Below are positions 24,805-35,318 of a DNA stretch of 64,000 nucleotides, piece after piece. Position 1 is the stretch's first letter, and each line of letters begins with the position of its first letter. This stretch comes from Allorhizobium borbori (GTDB lineage Bacteria; Pseudomonadota; Alphaproteobacteria; Rhizobiales; Rhizobiaceae). The notes beneath the pieces are model-generated. The model made no database searches and was not told the origin of the DNA. It worked only from the letters and a program-made list of their open reading frames with translations. The stretch is from contig NZ_JACIDU010000007.1 in assembly GCF_014196535.1 (NCBI RefSeq), positions 173,050 to 237,049 on the forward strand, given 5' to 3'. The translations under genes were made by a program, and so were the position numbers.

Positions 24805-26022
24805 ATGACGATAGACAGGAATGCATTGGGGTTCGGCAATGGTGCACCCGCAATCTATGCAGCTGACCCGTGGACATCACGCGGGCGCCTGTTTCCCGAA
24901 GCGACCAGTCCAACGCGCTCGGAATTCCAGCGCGACCGCGACCGCATCGTGCACACCACCGCATTTCGCCGCCTGAAGCACAAGACGCAGGTCTTCATCG
25001 GTCCGGATGGCGATCACTATCGCACGCGGCTGACCCATACGATCGAAGTGGCGCAGGTGGCGCGCGCTCTGGCCCGTGCGCTTCGTCTGGATGAGGATCT
25101 GGCCGAGGGCATCGCGCTCGTTCACGATTTCGGCCACACGCCCTTCGGCCATACGGGCGAGGACGCGCTGGACGAGATGCTGAAGCCCTATGGTGGCTTC
25201 GACCACAACGCCCAGTCCCTGCGTATCGTGACCAAGCTCGAACGCCGCTATGCCGATTTCGACGGAATCAATCTGAGCTGGGAAGCGTTGGAGGGGCTGG
25301 TCAAGCATAACGGCCCGCTGCTGACGCCACAGGGAGAAGGGACGCGAGGCCCCGTGCCGCAGCCGATCCTCGATTATTGCGCCGTCCACGACCTTGAACT
25401 GGCAAGCTTCGCCAGCCTTGAGGCGCAGGTTGCCGCTATCGCCGACGATATCGCCTACAACACGCACGATATCGATGACGGCCTGCGGTCCGGCTATCTC
25501 ACTTTCGAGATGCTGGAAGAGATACCCTTTCTGGCCGGCCTTATGGCCGAAGTCAGCGCTCGTTATCCGGGACTTGAGACGACGCGCTTTGCCAATGAGA
25601 TCCAGCGCCGCCAGATCACCCGAATGGTGGAGGATGTCATTGGTGTGGCGCAGACGCGCCTCAAGGAGATAGCGCCACAAAGCGCCGATGACGTGCGTGG
25701 GGCGGGGCAGGTGATCGCGACCTTTTCCGAGGCGATGGCGACGACCGACCGGCAGATCAAGAAAATGCTGTTCTCGCGCATTTATCGTCATCCGGATATC
25801 ATGCGTATCCGCGAAGGTGCGGCGACGATCGTGAAGGATCTTTTCACCGCCTACATGAACGACCCGAAGGAAATGCAGAGCCATTATTGGGTGGATCATA
25901 TCACCGGCCTGAGCGAAGCCGCAAAAGCCCGGCATGTGGGCGATTATCTCGCTGGTATGACCGATTCCTATGCGGTGAATGCGCATCGGCGTTTGTTTGA
26001 CCAGACTCCCGATTTGCGATAG
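24805..26022 (+). CDS. dgt: Deoxyguanosinetriphosphate triphosphohydrolase-like protein (HD domain)
   Basis: A 405-residue HD-domain enzyme. The N-terminal [20 protein letters not shown] and [20 protein letters not shown] are the dGTPase signatures, with the metal-binding His-Asp in [15 protein letters not shown]. It splits dNTPs to nucleosides plus triphosphate; the short (about 400-residue) type is usual in alphaproteobacteria. I chose ATG 24805 ([13 protein letters not shown]). A TTG at 24790 is possible. It heads a co-directional run with argS and the SPOR-domain gene. Confidence 0.93.
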   Translation: MTIDRNALGFGNGAPAIYAADPWTSRGRLFPEATSPTRSEFQRDRDRIVHTTAFRRLKHKTQVFIGPDGDHYRTRLTHTIEVAQVARALARALRLDEDLAEGIALVHDFGHTPFGHTGEDALDEMLKPYGGFDHNAQSLRIVTKLERRYADFDGINLSWEALEGLVKHNGPLLTPQGEGTRGPVPQPILDYCAVHDLELASFASLEAQVAAIADDIAYNTHDIDDGLRSGYLTFEMLEEIPFLAGLMAEVSARYPGLETTRFANEIQRRQITRMVEDVIGVAQTRLKEIAPQSADDVRGAGQVIATFSEAMATTDRQIKKMLFSRIYRHPDIMRIREGAATIVKDLFTAYMNDPKEMQSHYWVDHITGLSEAAKARHVGDYLAGMTDSYAVNAHRRLFDQTPDLR

Positions 26023-26139
26023 GCAGCGGCAAGACAATCAAACAGCGCGCTGGCCACGCTTCAGGGAAGCGGCATGGCGCGCGCCTGCCGGAAAAAGCCC
26101 GCGCAGCGGGCCAAGCGGCTGAAAGACGTGGACGGACCA

Positions 26140-27897
26140 ATGAATCTTTTTACCGATTTTGGATTGCGGATTACCAAGGCGCTTGAGGAGATCGATGTCG
26201 TTCGCGAAAAGCGCGACAGTCTGGATTTTGCGCGTGTCGCAGTCGAGCCGCCGCGTGACCCCGCCCATGGCGACGTTGCCACCAATGCGGCCATGGTATT
26301 GTCCAAGCCGCTCGGTCTCAATCCGCGAGCCCTTGGTGAAATCATTGCCGAAAAACTCAAGCAGGATCCGGAAGTGGCCGACGTCAACGTTGCCGGCCCG
26401 GGCTTCATCAACATCCGTCTTTCGGTCGGCTACTGGCAGCGGCTGCTGAAGAGCATCGTGACCGAGGGCGTCAATTACGGCCGCTCGACGGTGGGTGCCG
26501 GCCGCAAGGTCAATGTGGAATACGTTTCGGCGAACCCGACCGGTCCGATGCATGTCGGTCATTGCCGCGGTGCGGTAGTGGGCGATGCGCTGGCGAACCT
26601 GCTCGCCTTTGCCGGCTACGATGTGACCAAGGAGTATTACATCAACGATGCCGGTGCGCAGGTCGGCGTTCTCGCCAGTTCCGCTTATCTACGTTATCGC
26701 GAGGCGCTGGGTGAGGAGATCGGCGAGATCCCGGCCGGCCTTTATCCGGGTGACTATCTGAAGCCGGTGGGCGAGGCGCTGAAGGAGGAATTCGGCACGA
26801 AGCTTCTCGCCATGCCCGAAGAGGAATGGATGCCGCTGGTGCGCGACCGCGCCATTGCCGCGATGATGGACATGATCCGCTCCGATCTCGAAGCGCTCAA
26901 CGTTCACCACGACATATTCTTCTCCGAGCGCACGCTGCATGCGGGCAATGCCGGCCCGATCCTCAGCGCGATCAACGATCTGACCTTCAAGGGCCACGTT
27001 TACCGTGGCACGCTGCCGCCGCCGAAGGGGCAGCTTCCGGAAGACTGGGAAGATCGCGAGCAGACGCTGTTCCGCTCGACGGAAGTGGGCGACGATATCG
27101 ACCGCCCGCTGATCAAGTCGGATGGCTCCTACACCTATTTCGCCGCTGACGTGGCCTACTTCAAGAACAAGTTCGACCGGGGCTTTTCCGAGATGATCTA
27201 TGTTCTTGGTGCCGACCATGGCGGCTATGTGAAGCGTCTGGAGGCTGTGTGCCGCGCCGTCTCCGAGGGGACAGCGAAACTGACGGTGCTTCTGTGCCAG
27301 CTCGTGAAGCTTTATCGCGATGGCGAGCCGGTGAAGATGTCCAAGCGTTCCGGCGACTTCGTGACGTTGCGTGATGTGGTGGATGAGGTCGGGCGCGATT
27401 CCGTTCGCTTCATGATGCTCTACCGCAAGAGTTCCGAGCCTCTCGATTTCGACTTTGCCAAGGTGACGGAACAGTCGAAGGACAACCCGGTCTTCTACGT
27501 GCAATATGCCCATGCGCGCTGTGCTTCGATCTTCCGGCAGGCTGAGGAGGCATTCCCCGGCATCACTGCCGATGTTCCGGCGATGGCTGCGGCCGTCGAG
27601 GGAATCAGTGACTCGAACGAGATCCAGATCATTGCCAAACTGGCCGAATATCCGCGCCTGATCGAGCAGGCATCGCTTTCCCAGGAGCCGCATCGCCTGG
27701 CATTTTACCTCTATGATCTGGCCAGCACCTTCCATGCGCATTGGAATAAAGGTAAAGATCAAACGGAATTACGGTTTGTTAACGATAAAAATAGAGAATC
27801 CACGCTTGCCAGACTTGGGCTGGTGCATGCTGTCGCAAGCGTCCTGAAGTCCGGACTGACCGTTACCGGTACCGAGGCCCCCTCGGAAATGCGATAG
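26140..27897 (+). CDS. argS: Arginine--tRNA ligase
   Basis: A 585-residue class I synthetase. HIGH motif as HVGH in [25 protein letters not shown]-type loop in [16 protein letters not shown]-terminal DALR anticodon-binding domain ending [15 protein letters not shown]. The N-terminal Arg-tRNA domain begins [15 protein letters not shown], which decides the start at 26140 over the open frame from 26074. The dgt-argS-SPOR order is common in Rhizobiales. Confidence 0.97.
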   Translation: MNLFTDFGLRITKALEEIDVVREKRDSLDFARVAVEPPRDPAHGDVATNAAMVLSKPLGLNPRALGEIIAEKLKQDPEVADVNVAGPGFINIRLSVGYWQRLLKSIVTEGVNYGRSTVGAGRKVNVEYVSANPTGPMHVGHCRGAVVGDALANLLAFAGYDVTKEYYINDAGAQVGVLASSAYLRYREALGEEIGEIPAGLYPGDYLKPVGEALKEEFGTKLLAMPEEEWMPLVRDRAIAAMMDMIRSDLEALNVHHDIFFSERTLHAGNAGPILSAINDLTFKGHVYRGTLPPPKGQLPEDWEDREQTLFRSTEVGDDIDRPLIKSDGSYTYFAADVAYFKNKFDRGFSEMIYVLGADHGGYVKRLEAVCRAVSEGTAKLTVLLCQLVKLYRDGEPVKMSKRSGDFVTLRDVVDEVGRDSVRFMMLYRKSSEPLDFDFAKVTEQSKDNPVFYVQYAHARCASIFRQAEEAFPGITADVPAMAAAVEGISDSNEIQIIAKLAEYPRLIEQASLSQEPHRLAFYLYDLASTFHAHWNKGKDQTELRFVNDKNRESTLARLGLVHAVASVLKSGLTVTGTEAPSEMR

Positions 27898-27959
27898 TCT
27901 GTCACCATTTACCCACAATGCGCTGGCAATGGTTGCACGCGTAGAGAGTGGGTGTGGTG

Positions 27960-30425
27960 ATGGCGCAAGAAAAATACGCATACGGGAGCAAGGCCGGTGA
28001 CCTGTTTGCCGACGACGATCCCTTGGCGGAACTGGCTCGTATCGTTGGATACGATCATCCGTCCACGCGCACCCGACCCGCTGAGCCGCGGGTCGAGGTT
28101 GTTTCTGCTGCTGCGCCGGCCCGTGTCGAGCCGGCCTTCAATCTCGAAGACGAGTTGCTGAAGGAATTCGAGCGTTACGACGCGCCGAAGCTTGATCCCG
28201 TTGCGGCGATTCCGGTGGATATTCCCGCCGCCGAGCCATGGACGGCTCGTGCCGAGGTTGCCGTGCCGCGCCTGTCGCCGCGCGCCGAGCCGCCGTTTGT
28301 CGAGCGCGTCGAGGAAAGTCGCGATTTTGCGCAGCCATCCACTCGGGCCGTGTCCGAGCCTGTTGCGCGCTCGCCGCTTGAGGATATTTTTGCCATCGAA
28401 CCCAAGGCCCCGGAGGATGAGCTGTCCTTCGAGGCAGATCTTGCCGATGAGCTGGAGCTTGCCGTCGCGGCCGTCAATGTCGATGATTTCGATGTGGTGC
28501 CGGATGGCGAGGGGCGTAGTAGCGCGTTTGCGCATGCCGAAGCTGAGCCGGTCGACGCGCGTCGCGAGCCCTCTTTCGATGCGTCTTCCGTTGCCGAGGT
28601 TTCCGTTCCGGTGGCGCAGGTGGAGCCTGCCTATGACGTTCGTCACTACGAAAGCCCGAAGATCGAGCTTCCCACCTTCGAAATAGCCCCCGAACTCATC
28701 GTTCCTGCGCCGGTCGTCGCCGAGCCCGTGCGCAAGGAGCCTGCGCTTGATGCATTCGACGCGGTTGCCGATGACGAGTTCGATCTGGCGCTGGACGGTC
28801 TTGAGATCGATCTTGCTGATATCGTGTTGAATGAGGTCGAGACGGTTGCGCCTGTTGCGGCCCCTGTCGCTGCTGTATCGCCCAAGGTCGAGGAACCGGC
28901 ATGGTCCGAGCCGCCACGCGCCTTCCCGGATGCCGACTTCGATGGCGAAATGCCGTTCGATGCCTCGCAGATTGCCGAGCCCGATTATGGGCCGGAAACA
29001 CTTGCCGAAATGGATGTGCCGGCCATGCCGGTGCATGAGGCAGATGAGCCGAAGGCTCACCAGCCGGCCTTCGATACCGATTTCGATGCGGAGCTGGCCG
29101 ATTTGATCCATGATGATCGCGCTATTGCCGCTGCTGTTGCAAAGCCGGCGGTCACCGCTCCCCAGCCGACGTCGGCTGCTGTCGATCTCGATGATTTTTC
29201 CCTGATGATGAATCAGGATTTCCGCGATGATGTTGACAATCCTCTGGGGGTAGAGCGCTCTGCCAACCGTGTGGTGATCGATCCCGACACGATGGAAGTG
29301 ATCGAGCCCGAAGGGGCGAGCCGTACGCGTCGATGGATTTTGGGGGCGGCTGCCTCGATCGGCGTGGTGGCTCTGGTCGGCGGCGGCTATGCCTGGATGA
29401 AATCCGGCGGTGTCGCCGGTATTGCCGGCAATGGTGGTCCGCCCATCGTTCTGGCCGATTCCGATCCGGTCAAGGTCGTGCCGGAAAATCCCGGCGGCAA
29501 GACTGTGCCGAACCAGGATAAGGCCGTTTATGACCGCGTGGCCGGCGGCGCGCCGCAATCACCGACGCAGAAGTCCCTGATCTCCTCGAGCGAGGAACCG
29601 CTTGATGTTGTTCAGCGCACGCTGACGCCTGAGAACTTCCCGCTGGAGCGGGCCGAAGACGAGGAAGTCGCCGATGGCGCCGACCAGCGTCTCCAGCCCG
29701 AAGCAGGCGCTGAGGCCCCTGCCGACAAGGCGGCCGATGCGAATGTTTCGCTTCGCAAGGTGCGTACGATGATCGTTCGCCCGGATGGAACGCTTGTGGC
29801 TCGTGAAGTGCCCGAGACGACGGCTCCGGCCCAGCAGACCGCGGCCAAGCTTCCGGCTTCGTCTACCAATACGGCAGCCGATGCCCCCGGTCTGCGCCCG
29901 GAAATGCAGGCAACCACCGCGGCGGCCAGCAATGACGCCCTGTCTCAGGCTGCGGCGGCTACTGCCACAACAGATGCGCGGACCACGGCTCGCGCGCCCC
30001 AGACGAACGGCGATCGCGCCCCGGTTCCGGTTCAGCGTCCGGTCGAGCAGCCCGTCAACGTCGTGGGCACCGTAACCGGTGCGGGCAATGTTCGCCCGGC
30101 TGGTGCAACAACGCCGACTCAGGCTCCGGCCCAACAGGTTGCAGCGGCGACGCCGGCTGCGACGGCGACCGCTGTCCCGAGTGGTGCCTATGTGGTTCAG
30201 ATCGCTTCCTTGCCGTCCCAGGCCGAAGCCGAAAAGAGCGCGAAGAGCATGAGCGGAAAGTATGGCAGCGTCATCGGCGGACGAGGCCTCGACATCAAGG
30301 CAGCGGATATTCCCGGCAAGGGCACATTCTACCGCGTTCGCGTCGTGGCAAGTTCCAAGGATGAGGCCAACGCCCTGTGCGCCAAGCTCAAGGCCGCAGG
30401 CGGCTCCTGCCTCGTGACCCGTTGA
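27960..30425 (+). CDS. SPOR-domain membrane protein, large disordered cytoplasmic region
   Basis: An 821-residue protein. Residues 1-455 are acidic, Pro/Glu/Val-rich and probably disordered. A single membrane helix lies at about 456-478 (RRWILGAAASIGVVALVGGG), then an Ala/Thr/Pro-rich periplasmic linker, and a SPOR domain at about 740-821 (GAYVVQIASLPSQAEAEKSA, ending GGSCLVTR). SPOR domains bind glycan strands lacking stem peptides, found at division sites. Closeness to nagZ and scpAB fits a role in division. I use the ATG at 27960; a GTG at 27948 is in frame. Confidence 0.85.
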   Translation: MAQEKYAYGSKAGDLFADDDPLAELARIVGYDHPSTRTRPAEPRVEVVSAAAPARVEPAFNLEDELLKEFERYDAPKLDPVAAIPVDIPAAEPWTARAEVAVPRLSPRAEPPFVERVEESRDFAQPSTRAVSEPVARSPLEDIFAIEPKAPEDELSFEADLADELELAVAAVNVDDFDVVPDGEGRSSAFAHAEAEPVDARREPSFDASSVAEVSVPVAQVEPAYDVRHYESPKIELPTFEIAPELIVPAPVVAEPVRKEPALDAFDAVADDEFDLALDGLEIDLADIVLNEVETVAPVAAPVAAVSPKVEEPAWSEPPRAFPDADFDGEMPFDASQIAEPDYGPETLAEMDVPAMPVHEADEPKAHQPAFDTDFDAELADLIHDDRAIAAAVAKPAVTAPQPTSAAVDLDDFSLMMNQDFRDDVDNPLGVERSANRVVIDPDTMEVIEPEGASRTRRWILGAAASIGVVALVGGGYAWMKSGGVAGIAGNGGPPIVLADSDPVKVVPENPGGKTVPNQDKAVYDRVAGGAPQSPTQKSLISSSEEPLDVVQRTLTPENFPLERAEDEEVADGADQRLQPEAGAEAPADKAADANVSLRKVRTMIVRPDGTLVAREVPETTAPAQQTAAKLPASSTNTAADAPGLRPEMQATTAAASNDALSQAAAATATTDARTTARAPQTNGDRAPVPVQRPVEQPVNVVGTVTGAGNVRPAGATTPTQAPAQQVAAATPAATATAVPSGAYVVQIASLPSQAEAEKSAKSMSGKYGSVIGGRGLDIKAADIPGKGTFYRVRVVASSKDEANALCAKLKAAGGSCLVTR

Positions 30426-30436
30426 ACGTGGGCGAT

Positions 30437-30646
30437 ATGACCTCCGAAGACAGCCGTATCACCGCGCTTGAAGAACTCGCGGCCCATCAGGGCCGCGTCA
30501 TCGAGGAGTTGTCCGGTGAGCTTTCCGAGCAGTGGAAGGTGATCGAGCAGATGCGCAAGAAGCTCGACCGGTTGACCGAGCGGTTGCTCGACCTCGAGGA
30601 AGCCGCGCTCGAAGCGCCGGCCATTACGCGCCCACCCCATTATTGA
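30437..30646 (+). CDS. slyX: SlyX-family protein
   Basis: A 69-residue coiled-coil protein: SRITALEELAAHQGRVIEEL, SEQWKVIEQMRKKLDRLTER, then a disordered PPHY end, the SlyX pattern. Function is not known. It starts 12 nt after the SPOR gene stop; a GTG at 30428 is an alternative start. A terminator lies just after it. Confidence 0.85.
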   Translation: MTSEDSRITALEELAAHQGRVIEELSGELSEQWKVIEQMRKKLDRLTERLLDLEEAALEAPAITRPPHY

Positions 30647-30654
30647 CCCCTCCC

Positions 30655-30680
30655 GCGACGGCAATGCACCGTCGCTTTTT
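30655..30680 (+). terminator. Terminator between slyX and nagZ
   Basis: A 7-bp stem GCGACGG / CCGTCGC with a 7-nt loop, followed by TTTTT. An in-frame ATG for nagZ at 30664 falls inside the loop, which favours the later nagZ start at 30697. Confidence 0.8.
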
Positions 30681-30696
30681 GTCTGCGGTGTTTCCA

Positions 30697-31713
30697 ATGA
30701 GCGATTGCAAGGCGATGATCCTCGGCCTGAAAGGCCATGCTTTGAACAAGGAGGAAGCTGCTTTCTTTCGCGGCGAAGCGCCCTGGGGCTTCATTCTCTT
30801 TGCGCGCAATCTCAGCGAACCCGCGCAGATTTCCGATCTGGTCGATTCGCTGCGCGATACGGTCGGCGGGCGCGATGCGCCGGTTCTGATCGATCAGGAA
30901 GGAGGCCGCGTCCAGCGGCTTCGCCCGCCGCTTGCACCGAATTATCCGGCGGCAGCGGTTCTTGGCGCGCTTTATGGCGCGGACAAGGAAATCGGCAAGC
31001 GGGCGGCGTGGCTCATGTCGCGCCTGCACGCCTTCGACCTCATGCGCTACGGGATCAACGTGGATTGCCTGCCGGTGCTCGACGTGCCGGTAGCCGGCAG
31101 CCACAACGTCATCGGCGACCGTGCCTATGGCACCGAACCGGAGATCGTTTCAGTCATGGGGCTGGAGGCGGCCGCGGGATTGAAGGCCGGCGGCGTTCTG
31201 CCGGTGATCAAGCATATGCCGGGCCACGGGCGGGGCATGGCTGATTCGCATCACGATCTGCCGGTGGTGACGGCAAGCCGGGCCGAGCTTGAGGCCCATG
31301 ATTTCGTGCCCTTCCAGGCCGCACGCCATGAGTTGATGGCGATGAGCGCCCATATCGTTTTCACCGCGCTCGATGCGGACAATCCTGCGACAACCTCACG
31401 CTACGTTATCGAGGAAATCATCCGCGGGCATATCGGTTTCGACGGACTTCTGATGTCTGACGATATTTCGATGAATGCGCTGAAGGGCACGATTGCCGAG
31501 CGTGCGCACGCCATTGTCGCCGGCGGTTGCGATATGGTCTTGCATTGTCATGGTCACATGGATGAAATGCAGGCTGTGGCGGCGGCGGCGCCGGTTCTGG
31601 CTGGCAAGTCGCTTGAGCGGGTGCGCGCCGTTGAAGCGGCGCTTGGCAAGCGGGACGGCGCCGAGGAAGCGGCGATCCGTGCGGAGTTTGAAGCGCTCAT
31701 CGCCACGACTTGA
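30697..31713 (+). CDS. nagZ: Beta-N-acetylhexosaminidase (cell-wall recycling)
   Basis: A 338-residue GH3 glycosidase of the cytoplasmic NagZ type. It removes N-acetylglucosamine from anhydromuropeptides, producing the signals that induce some beta-lactamases. Visible motifs: VLIDQEGGRVQRLRPP, KHMPGHGRGMADSHHDLPVV (the flexible loop with the catalytic His and Asp), and GLLMSDDISMNAL with the nucleophile Asp. The chosen ATG gives MSDCKAMILGLKGHAL. It begins the nagZ-scpA-scpB run. Confidence 0.93.
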   Translation: MSDCKAMILGLKGHALNKEEAAFFRGEAPWGFILFARNLSEPAQISDLVDSLRDTVGGRDAPVLIDQEGGRVQRLRPPLAPNYPAAAVLGALYGADKEIGKRAAWLMSRLHAFDLMRYGINVDCLPVLDVPVAGSHNVIGDRAYGTEPEIVSVMGLEAAAGLKAGGVLPVIKHMPGHGRGMADSHHDLPVVTASRAELEAHDFVPFQAARHELMAMSAHIVFTALDADNPATTSRYVIEEIIRGHIGFDGLLMSDDISMNALKGTIAERAHAIVAGGCDMVLHCHGHMDEMQAVAAAAPVLAGKSLERVRAVEAALGKRDGAEEAAIRAEFEALIATT

Positions 31714-31747
31714 ACCGCGCGCCGCGCGGACGGGAAGTGTGAGGGGC

Positions 31748-32593
31748 ATGGCGGACACGCAATCCATTCCGATGGACAAGCTTTGGGCTGACGAGCCGCG
31801 CGCCGAACGCGGTGTGACGGAGCCTGCGCTCGTCATCGACGTCGCCGGTTTCGAAGGCCCGCTCGATCTTCTGCTGCATCTCGCGCGCGGCCAGAAGGTG
31901 GATCTTTCGCGGATTTCCGTTCTGGCCCTGGTCGAACAATATCTTGAATTCATCGAAAGCGCACGCCGCGTGCGGCTGGAACTGGCCGCCGATTATCTGG
32001 TGATGGCGGCGTGGCTTGCCTATCTGAAATCACGCCTGCTCATTCCCCAGCAGAAAAACAGCGAGGAACCGAGCGGCGAGGAAATGGCCGAGACGCTGGC
32101 CTTCAGGCTGAAGCGGCTGGAGGCGATGCGCGAGGCGTCGGCGCGGTTGACGGGTCGCAACCGGCTTGGTGTCGATGTGTTCGCACGCGGCATGCCGGAA
32201 CACATTCCCGAAAAAGCCGGGCATGTGTTCGACGCCAATCTCTATGATCTTCTGTCTGCCTATTCCATGCTGCGCCAGCGGCAGGCGGTGACACAGGTGA
32301 CGATTGCCCGCCGCGAGGTCTGGTCCTTGTCGGATGCGCGGGAAATCCTGCTGCTTCTGCTGGGCGAGGATTTCGGCTGGACATCGCTCGACCGTTATCT
32401 GGCGCGCTATCTGACGGCACCCGGCGACCGGGCGACGGCGATCGCCAGTTCCTTTGCTGCGTCGCTGGAACTGGTGCGCGAGGGGAAGCTCGAGATTCGT
32501 CAGGACGGCGTTTTCGGTGAAATCTACATGCGAGCCGGCCCGAACCGGGCAGGTGGCGCGACAACGGGTGAGGGCGGCGATGGAGCCCGTTGA
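31748..32593 (+). CDS. scpA: Segregation and condensation protein A
   Basis: A 281-residue kleisin that bridges SMC heads together with ScpB. The N-terminal SMC-binding helix region FEGPLDLLLHLARGQKVDLS, IPVL-like RISVLALVEQYLEFI and LAADYLVMAAWLAYLKSRLL are diagnostic. The C-terminal winged helix follows (LLGEDFGWTSLDRYLARYL onward). GAGGGG lies just before the ATG. It overlaps scpB by 14 nt, so the two are co-translated. Confidence 0.93.
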   Translation: MADTQSIPMDKLWADEPRAERGVTEPALVIDVAGFEGPLDLLLHLARGQKVDLSRISVLALVEQYLEFIESARRVRLELAADYLVMAAWLAYLKSRLLIPQQKNSEEPSGEEMAETLAFRLKRLEAMREASARLTGRNRLGVDVFARGMPEHIPEKAGHVFDANLYDLLSAYSMLRQRQAVTQVTIARREVWSLSDAREILLLLLGEDFGWTSLDRYLARYLTAPGDRATAIASSFAASLELVREGKLEIRQDGVFGEIYMRAGPNRAGGATTGEGGDGAR

Positions 32594-33281
32594 GATGGAC
32601 GAATCCACGGACGAAGCAACCTTGGCGTTGCCGGTGGAGGTGCTGCGCACCGCGGAAGCGTTGGTGTTCGCGTCCGCGGCTCCGGTCTCGGAAGCCTATC
32701 TGACGGATCGGTTGCCGCGCGGCACCGATGTGAGAATGGTGATGGAGGCTTTGCAGCGGGATTATGCGCCCAGAGGCGTCAATCTTCTGCGCATCGACGA
32801 TAGCTGGGCCTTCCGCACGGCTGCGGATCTTTCCTTCCACATCCGTACCGACGAGACCGAACCGAAGAAGTTGTCGCGTCCGGCGCTGGAGGTGCTGGCC
32901 ATCATCGCCTATCACCAGCCGGTGACCCGTGCCGAAATCGAGGATATTCGCGGCGTCCAGACCTCACGCGGCACACTCGATGTGCTGATGGAGGCGGGCT
33001 GGGTGCGGTTTCGCGGTCGCCGTCGTTCACCCGGCCGACCAGTGACGCTTGGAACTACCCGCGATTTTCTCGATCATTTCGGCCTTGAAGAATTGCGCGA
33101 CCTCCCGGGACTTGAGGAACTGAAAGGCGCGGGGCTTCTTTCTGGACGCATCCCGCCCGGTCTTTCCATTCCCCGTCCGCCGAGCGACGATGGGCTCGCC
33201 GAGGACGAGGATCCGATCACCCAGCTTGATCTCGAAGAGCTTGGCTTGCTGGCGCCAGGCGGTGGTGATGCGACGGATTGA
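32580..33281 (+). CDS. scpB: Segregation and condensation protein B
   Basis: A 233-residue protein with two winged-helix domains. Signature stretches: LRTAEALVFASAAPVSEAYL, DDSWAFRTAADLSFHI, RPALEVLAIIAYHQPVTRAE and IRGVQTSRGTLDVLMEAGWV. It dimerises and binds ScpA in the SMC condensin. I use the ATG at 32580 (RBS GAGGG); an ATG at 32595 is possible. The acidic tail is usual. Confidence 0.92.
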   Translation: MEPVEMDESTDEATLALPVEVLRTAEALVFASAAPVSEAYLTDRLPRGTDVRMVMEALQRDYAPRGVNLLRIDDSWAFRTAADLSFHIRTDETEPKKLSRPALEVLAIIAYHQPVTRAEIEDIRGVQTSRGTLDVLMEAGWVRFRGRRRSPGRPVTLGTTRDFLDHFGLEELRDLPGLEELKGAGLLSGRIPPGLSIPRPPSDDGLAEDEDPITQLDLEELGLLAPGGGDATD

Positions 33282-33484
33282 CCGCTGAATGGGCAAATCC
33301 TTGGAAAGCCGAAAATACGTGCGGAAATCTGTTTGAAAAAAAGCCGCAATGGTCTTACATCCTTCCGGATCATGCGGCACAGGCGCCGCATACGGGATGC
33401 AGTGAAAGCTGCAGATAGTCATTTTGGTCGCAATGCTTTCATCCATCCGCGAGGAAGGGAACGAGCAGAGCCGAGGAGCAGGGT

Positions 33485-33679
33485 ATGGGTTCTTTTAGCG
33501 TATGGCATTGGCTGATCGTTCTGGTCATCGTGCTGGTTCTTTTCGGTCGCGGCAAAATTCCGGAACTCATGGGTGATGTTGCCAAGGGCATCAAGAGCTT
33601 CAAGAAGGGCATGTCCGACGATGACTCCACGCCGGAATCGTCCAAGACCGTCGATCACAAGAACGACGAAACCAAGTAA
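33485..33679 (+). CDS. tatA: Sec-independent translocase TatA
   Basis: A 64-residue protein: N-terminal membrane helix ([15 protein letters not shown]), the FGRGK hinge, then an amphipathic helix ([19 protein letters not shown]) and a short acidic tail. It forms the pore of the twin-arginine pathway with TatBC, which lie directly downstream. Confidence 0.96.
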   Translation: MGSFSVWHWLIVLVIVLVLFGRGKIPELMGDVAKGIKSFKKGMSDDDSTPESSKTVDHKNDETK

Positions 33680-33758
33680 TCGCCTCGCCTGAGGCATTGG
33701 CGCCTGCCGGCATCCGGTTCGCGCTTTCTGCTTTGGCCGCAAGCGGCGGGAGTCTTTT

Positions 33759-34403
33759 ATGCTGGATATCGGCTGGACCGAGCTTCTGGTCATCGCCATC
33801 GTTTTGATTGTCGTTGTCGGTCCCAAGGATCTGCCGCCCATGATCAGGGCCTTCGGCAAGACGATGGCCAGTCTCCGACGCATGGCGGGTGAATTTCGCA
33901 CTCAGTTCGATGACGCGTTGCGCGAGGCTGATCTGGATGATGTGCGCAAGACGATTGCCGACGCCCAGAACCTGAATCCGGCCAACGGCCTCAGGGACGC
34001 CCTGAACCCGTTGCGGCAGATGGGTGAGGAGATCAAGGCTGATCTCCGCAAGGTCACGACGCCACCGGTGTCGCCCGCCGAAATGTCGGCGCCCTCGGCC
34101 TTGGAAACACCTGCCGCACCTGAAGCGCCCGTAACAGCAAGCGAGCCGCCGCCTGCACCGCTCGTTTCGACCCCACCGGCGGTGAATGAGCCGGCTCCGG
34201 TTTCCATGCCAAGCGCCGCTCCGGCGAAGCCGAAAGCCGTCCGCAAACCGCGCGCGAAGGCGGTCGCCGAACCGGTTGCAGAGGCCCCCGCTGCAAAGCC
34301 CCGCAAGACGGCGGCGAAGCCCAAGGCTGCCGCGAGCGAACCTGTGAAGAAGGCTGCACCGCGCAAGAAAAAGACAACCGAAGCCGGGAAGGATGAGGCA
34401 TGA
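33759..34403 (+). CDS. tatB: Sec-independent translocase TatB
   Basis: A 214-residue protein: MLDIGWTELLVIAIVLIVVV membrane helix, the GPKDLP hinge with the TatB-typical Glu8 in the helix, and a long amphipathic helix to about residue 80. The C-terminal 120 residues are Pro/Ala/Lys-rich and disordered, longer than in E. coli (171 residues in all). RBS GGGAG. Its stop overlaps tatC (ATGA). Confidence 0.96.
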   Translation: MLDIGWTELLVIAIVLIVVVGPKDLPPMIRAFGKTMASLRRMAGEFRTQFDDALREADLDDVRKTIADAQNLNPANGLRDALNPLRQMGEEIKADLRKVTTPPVSPAEMSAPSALETPAAPEAPVTASEPPPAPLVSTPPAVNEPAPVSMPSAAPAKPKAVRKPRAKAVAEPVAEAPAAKPRKTAAKPKAAASEPVKKAAPRKKKTTEAGKDEA

Positions 34404-35230
34404 GCGGCGAACTGGAAGACAAGCCCCAGCCGCTGGTCGAGCATCTTATGGAGCTGCGCAAGCGGCTCATCTGGTCGCTGGTGGCGTTTTTCGGCGCATT
34501 TCTCGTCTGCTTCGCCTTTGCAAAGCAGCTCTTCAACCTGCTGGTCATTCCCTACAAGTGGGCGGTGATCTGGGCTGGTCTCGACGTGGCCAAGGCAGAA
34601 CTCATCTACACTGCGCCGCAGGAATTCTTCTTCACGCAGATCAAGGTTGCCGCCTTCGGTGCGACGGTTATCGCGTTCCCGGTCATTGCGACGCAAATTT
34701 ACAAGTTCGTGGCGCCCGGCCTCTATAAGAACGAGCGCGCGGCTTTCCTTCCGTTTCTCATCGCATCGCCTGTGCTGTTCCTGCTTGGCGGCATGCTGGT
34801 CTACTTCTTCTTCACGCCGATGGTCATGTGGTTCTTTCTGGCCATGCAGCAGCAGCCCGGCGAAGGCGAAGTGGCGATTTCGCTGATGCCGAAGGTATCG
34901 GAATATCTGAGCCTCATCATGACGCTCGTTCTTTCCTTCGGTCTGGTGTTCCAGCTTCCGGTCGTGACCACGCTTCTGGCCCGTGTCGGGCTCGTCAGCG
35001 CCGAATGGCTGGCGGCCAAGCGCAAGTTCGCCATCGTCTCGGCTTTCATCGCCGCTGCAGTCCTGACGCCGCCCGATCCGATGTCCCAGATCGGTCTTGC
35101 GCTGCCAACGATCCTTCTCTACGAGATTTCCATCTATGCCGCGCGAGTCATAGAAAGAAAGCGCGCCAGCGAGGCTTCTTCTTCTACTGAAGTTGCCACT
35201 GCGGGTGACGGAGATTCCGGCGAGGCCTGA
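34400..35230 (+). CDS. tatC: Sec-independent translocase TatC
   Basis: A 276-residue protein with six membrane helices. The N-terminal cytoplasmic motif PQPLVEHLMELRKRLIWSLV recognises twin-arginine signal peptides, with Glu of the HLMELR motif present. The later IALPVVxF-like segment TVIAFPVIATQIYKFVAPGL and LPTILLYEISIY are also characteristic. Confidence 0.97.
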   Translation: MSGELEDKPQPLVEHLMELRKRLIWSLVAFFGAFLVCFAFAKQLFNLLVIPYKWAVIWAGLDVAKAELIYTAPQEFFFTQIKVAAFGATVIAFPVIATQIYKFVAPGLYKNERAAFLPFLIASPVLFLLGGMLVYFFFTPMVMWFFLAMQQQPGEGEVAISLMPKVSEYLSLIMTLVLSFGLVFQLPVVTTLLARVGLVSAEWLAAKRKFAIVSAFIAAAVLTPPDPMSQIGLALPTILLYEISIYAARVIERKRASEASSSTEVATAGDGDSGEA

Positions 35231-35318
35231 GCCACGCCGGAACTTGATCCGCGCGTCGTACCGGCCTGCGGATTGTCATGAACGGGCCGGTCAATAACGA
35301 ACCTGATTTGGAACGACC

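Noticed and set aside
27909..29558. A 549-codon minus-strand frame opposite the SPOR-domain gene
   Set aside because: The plus-strand low-complexity coding sequence leaves the antisense frame open by chance; composition is His/Arg/Gly-rich with no domain.
30664..30696. Earlier ATG for nagZ
   Set aside because: It lies in the loop of a terminator and lacks an RBS.
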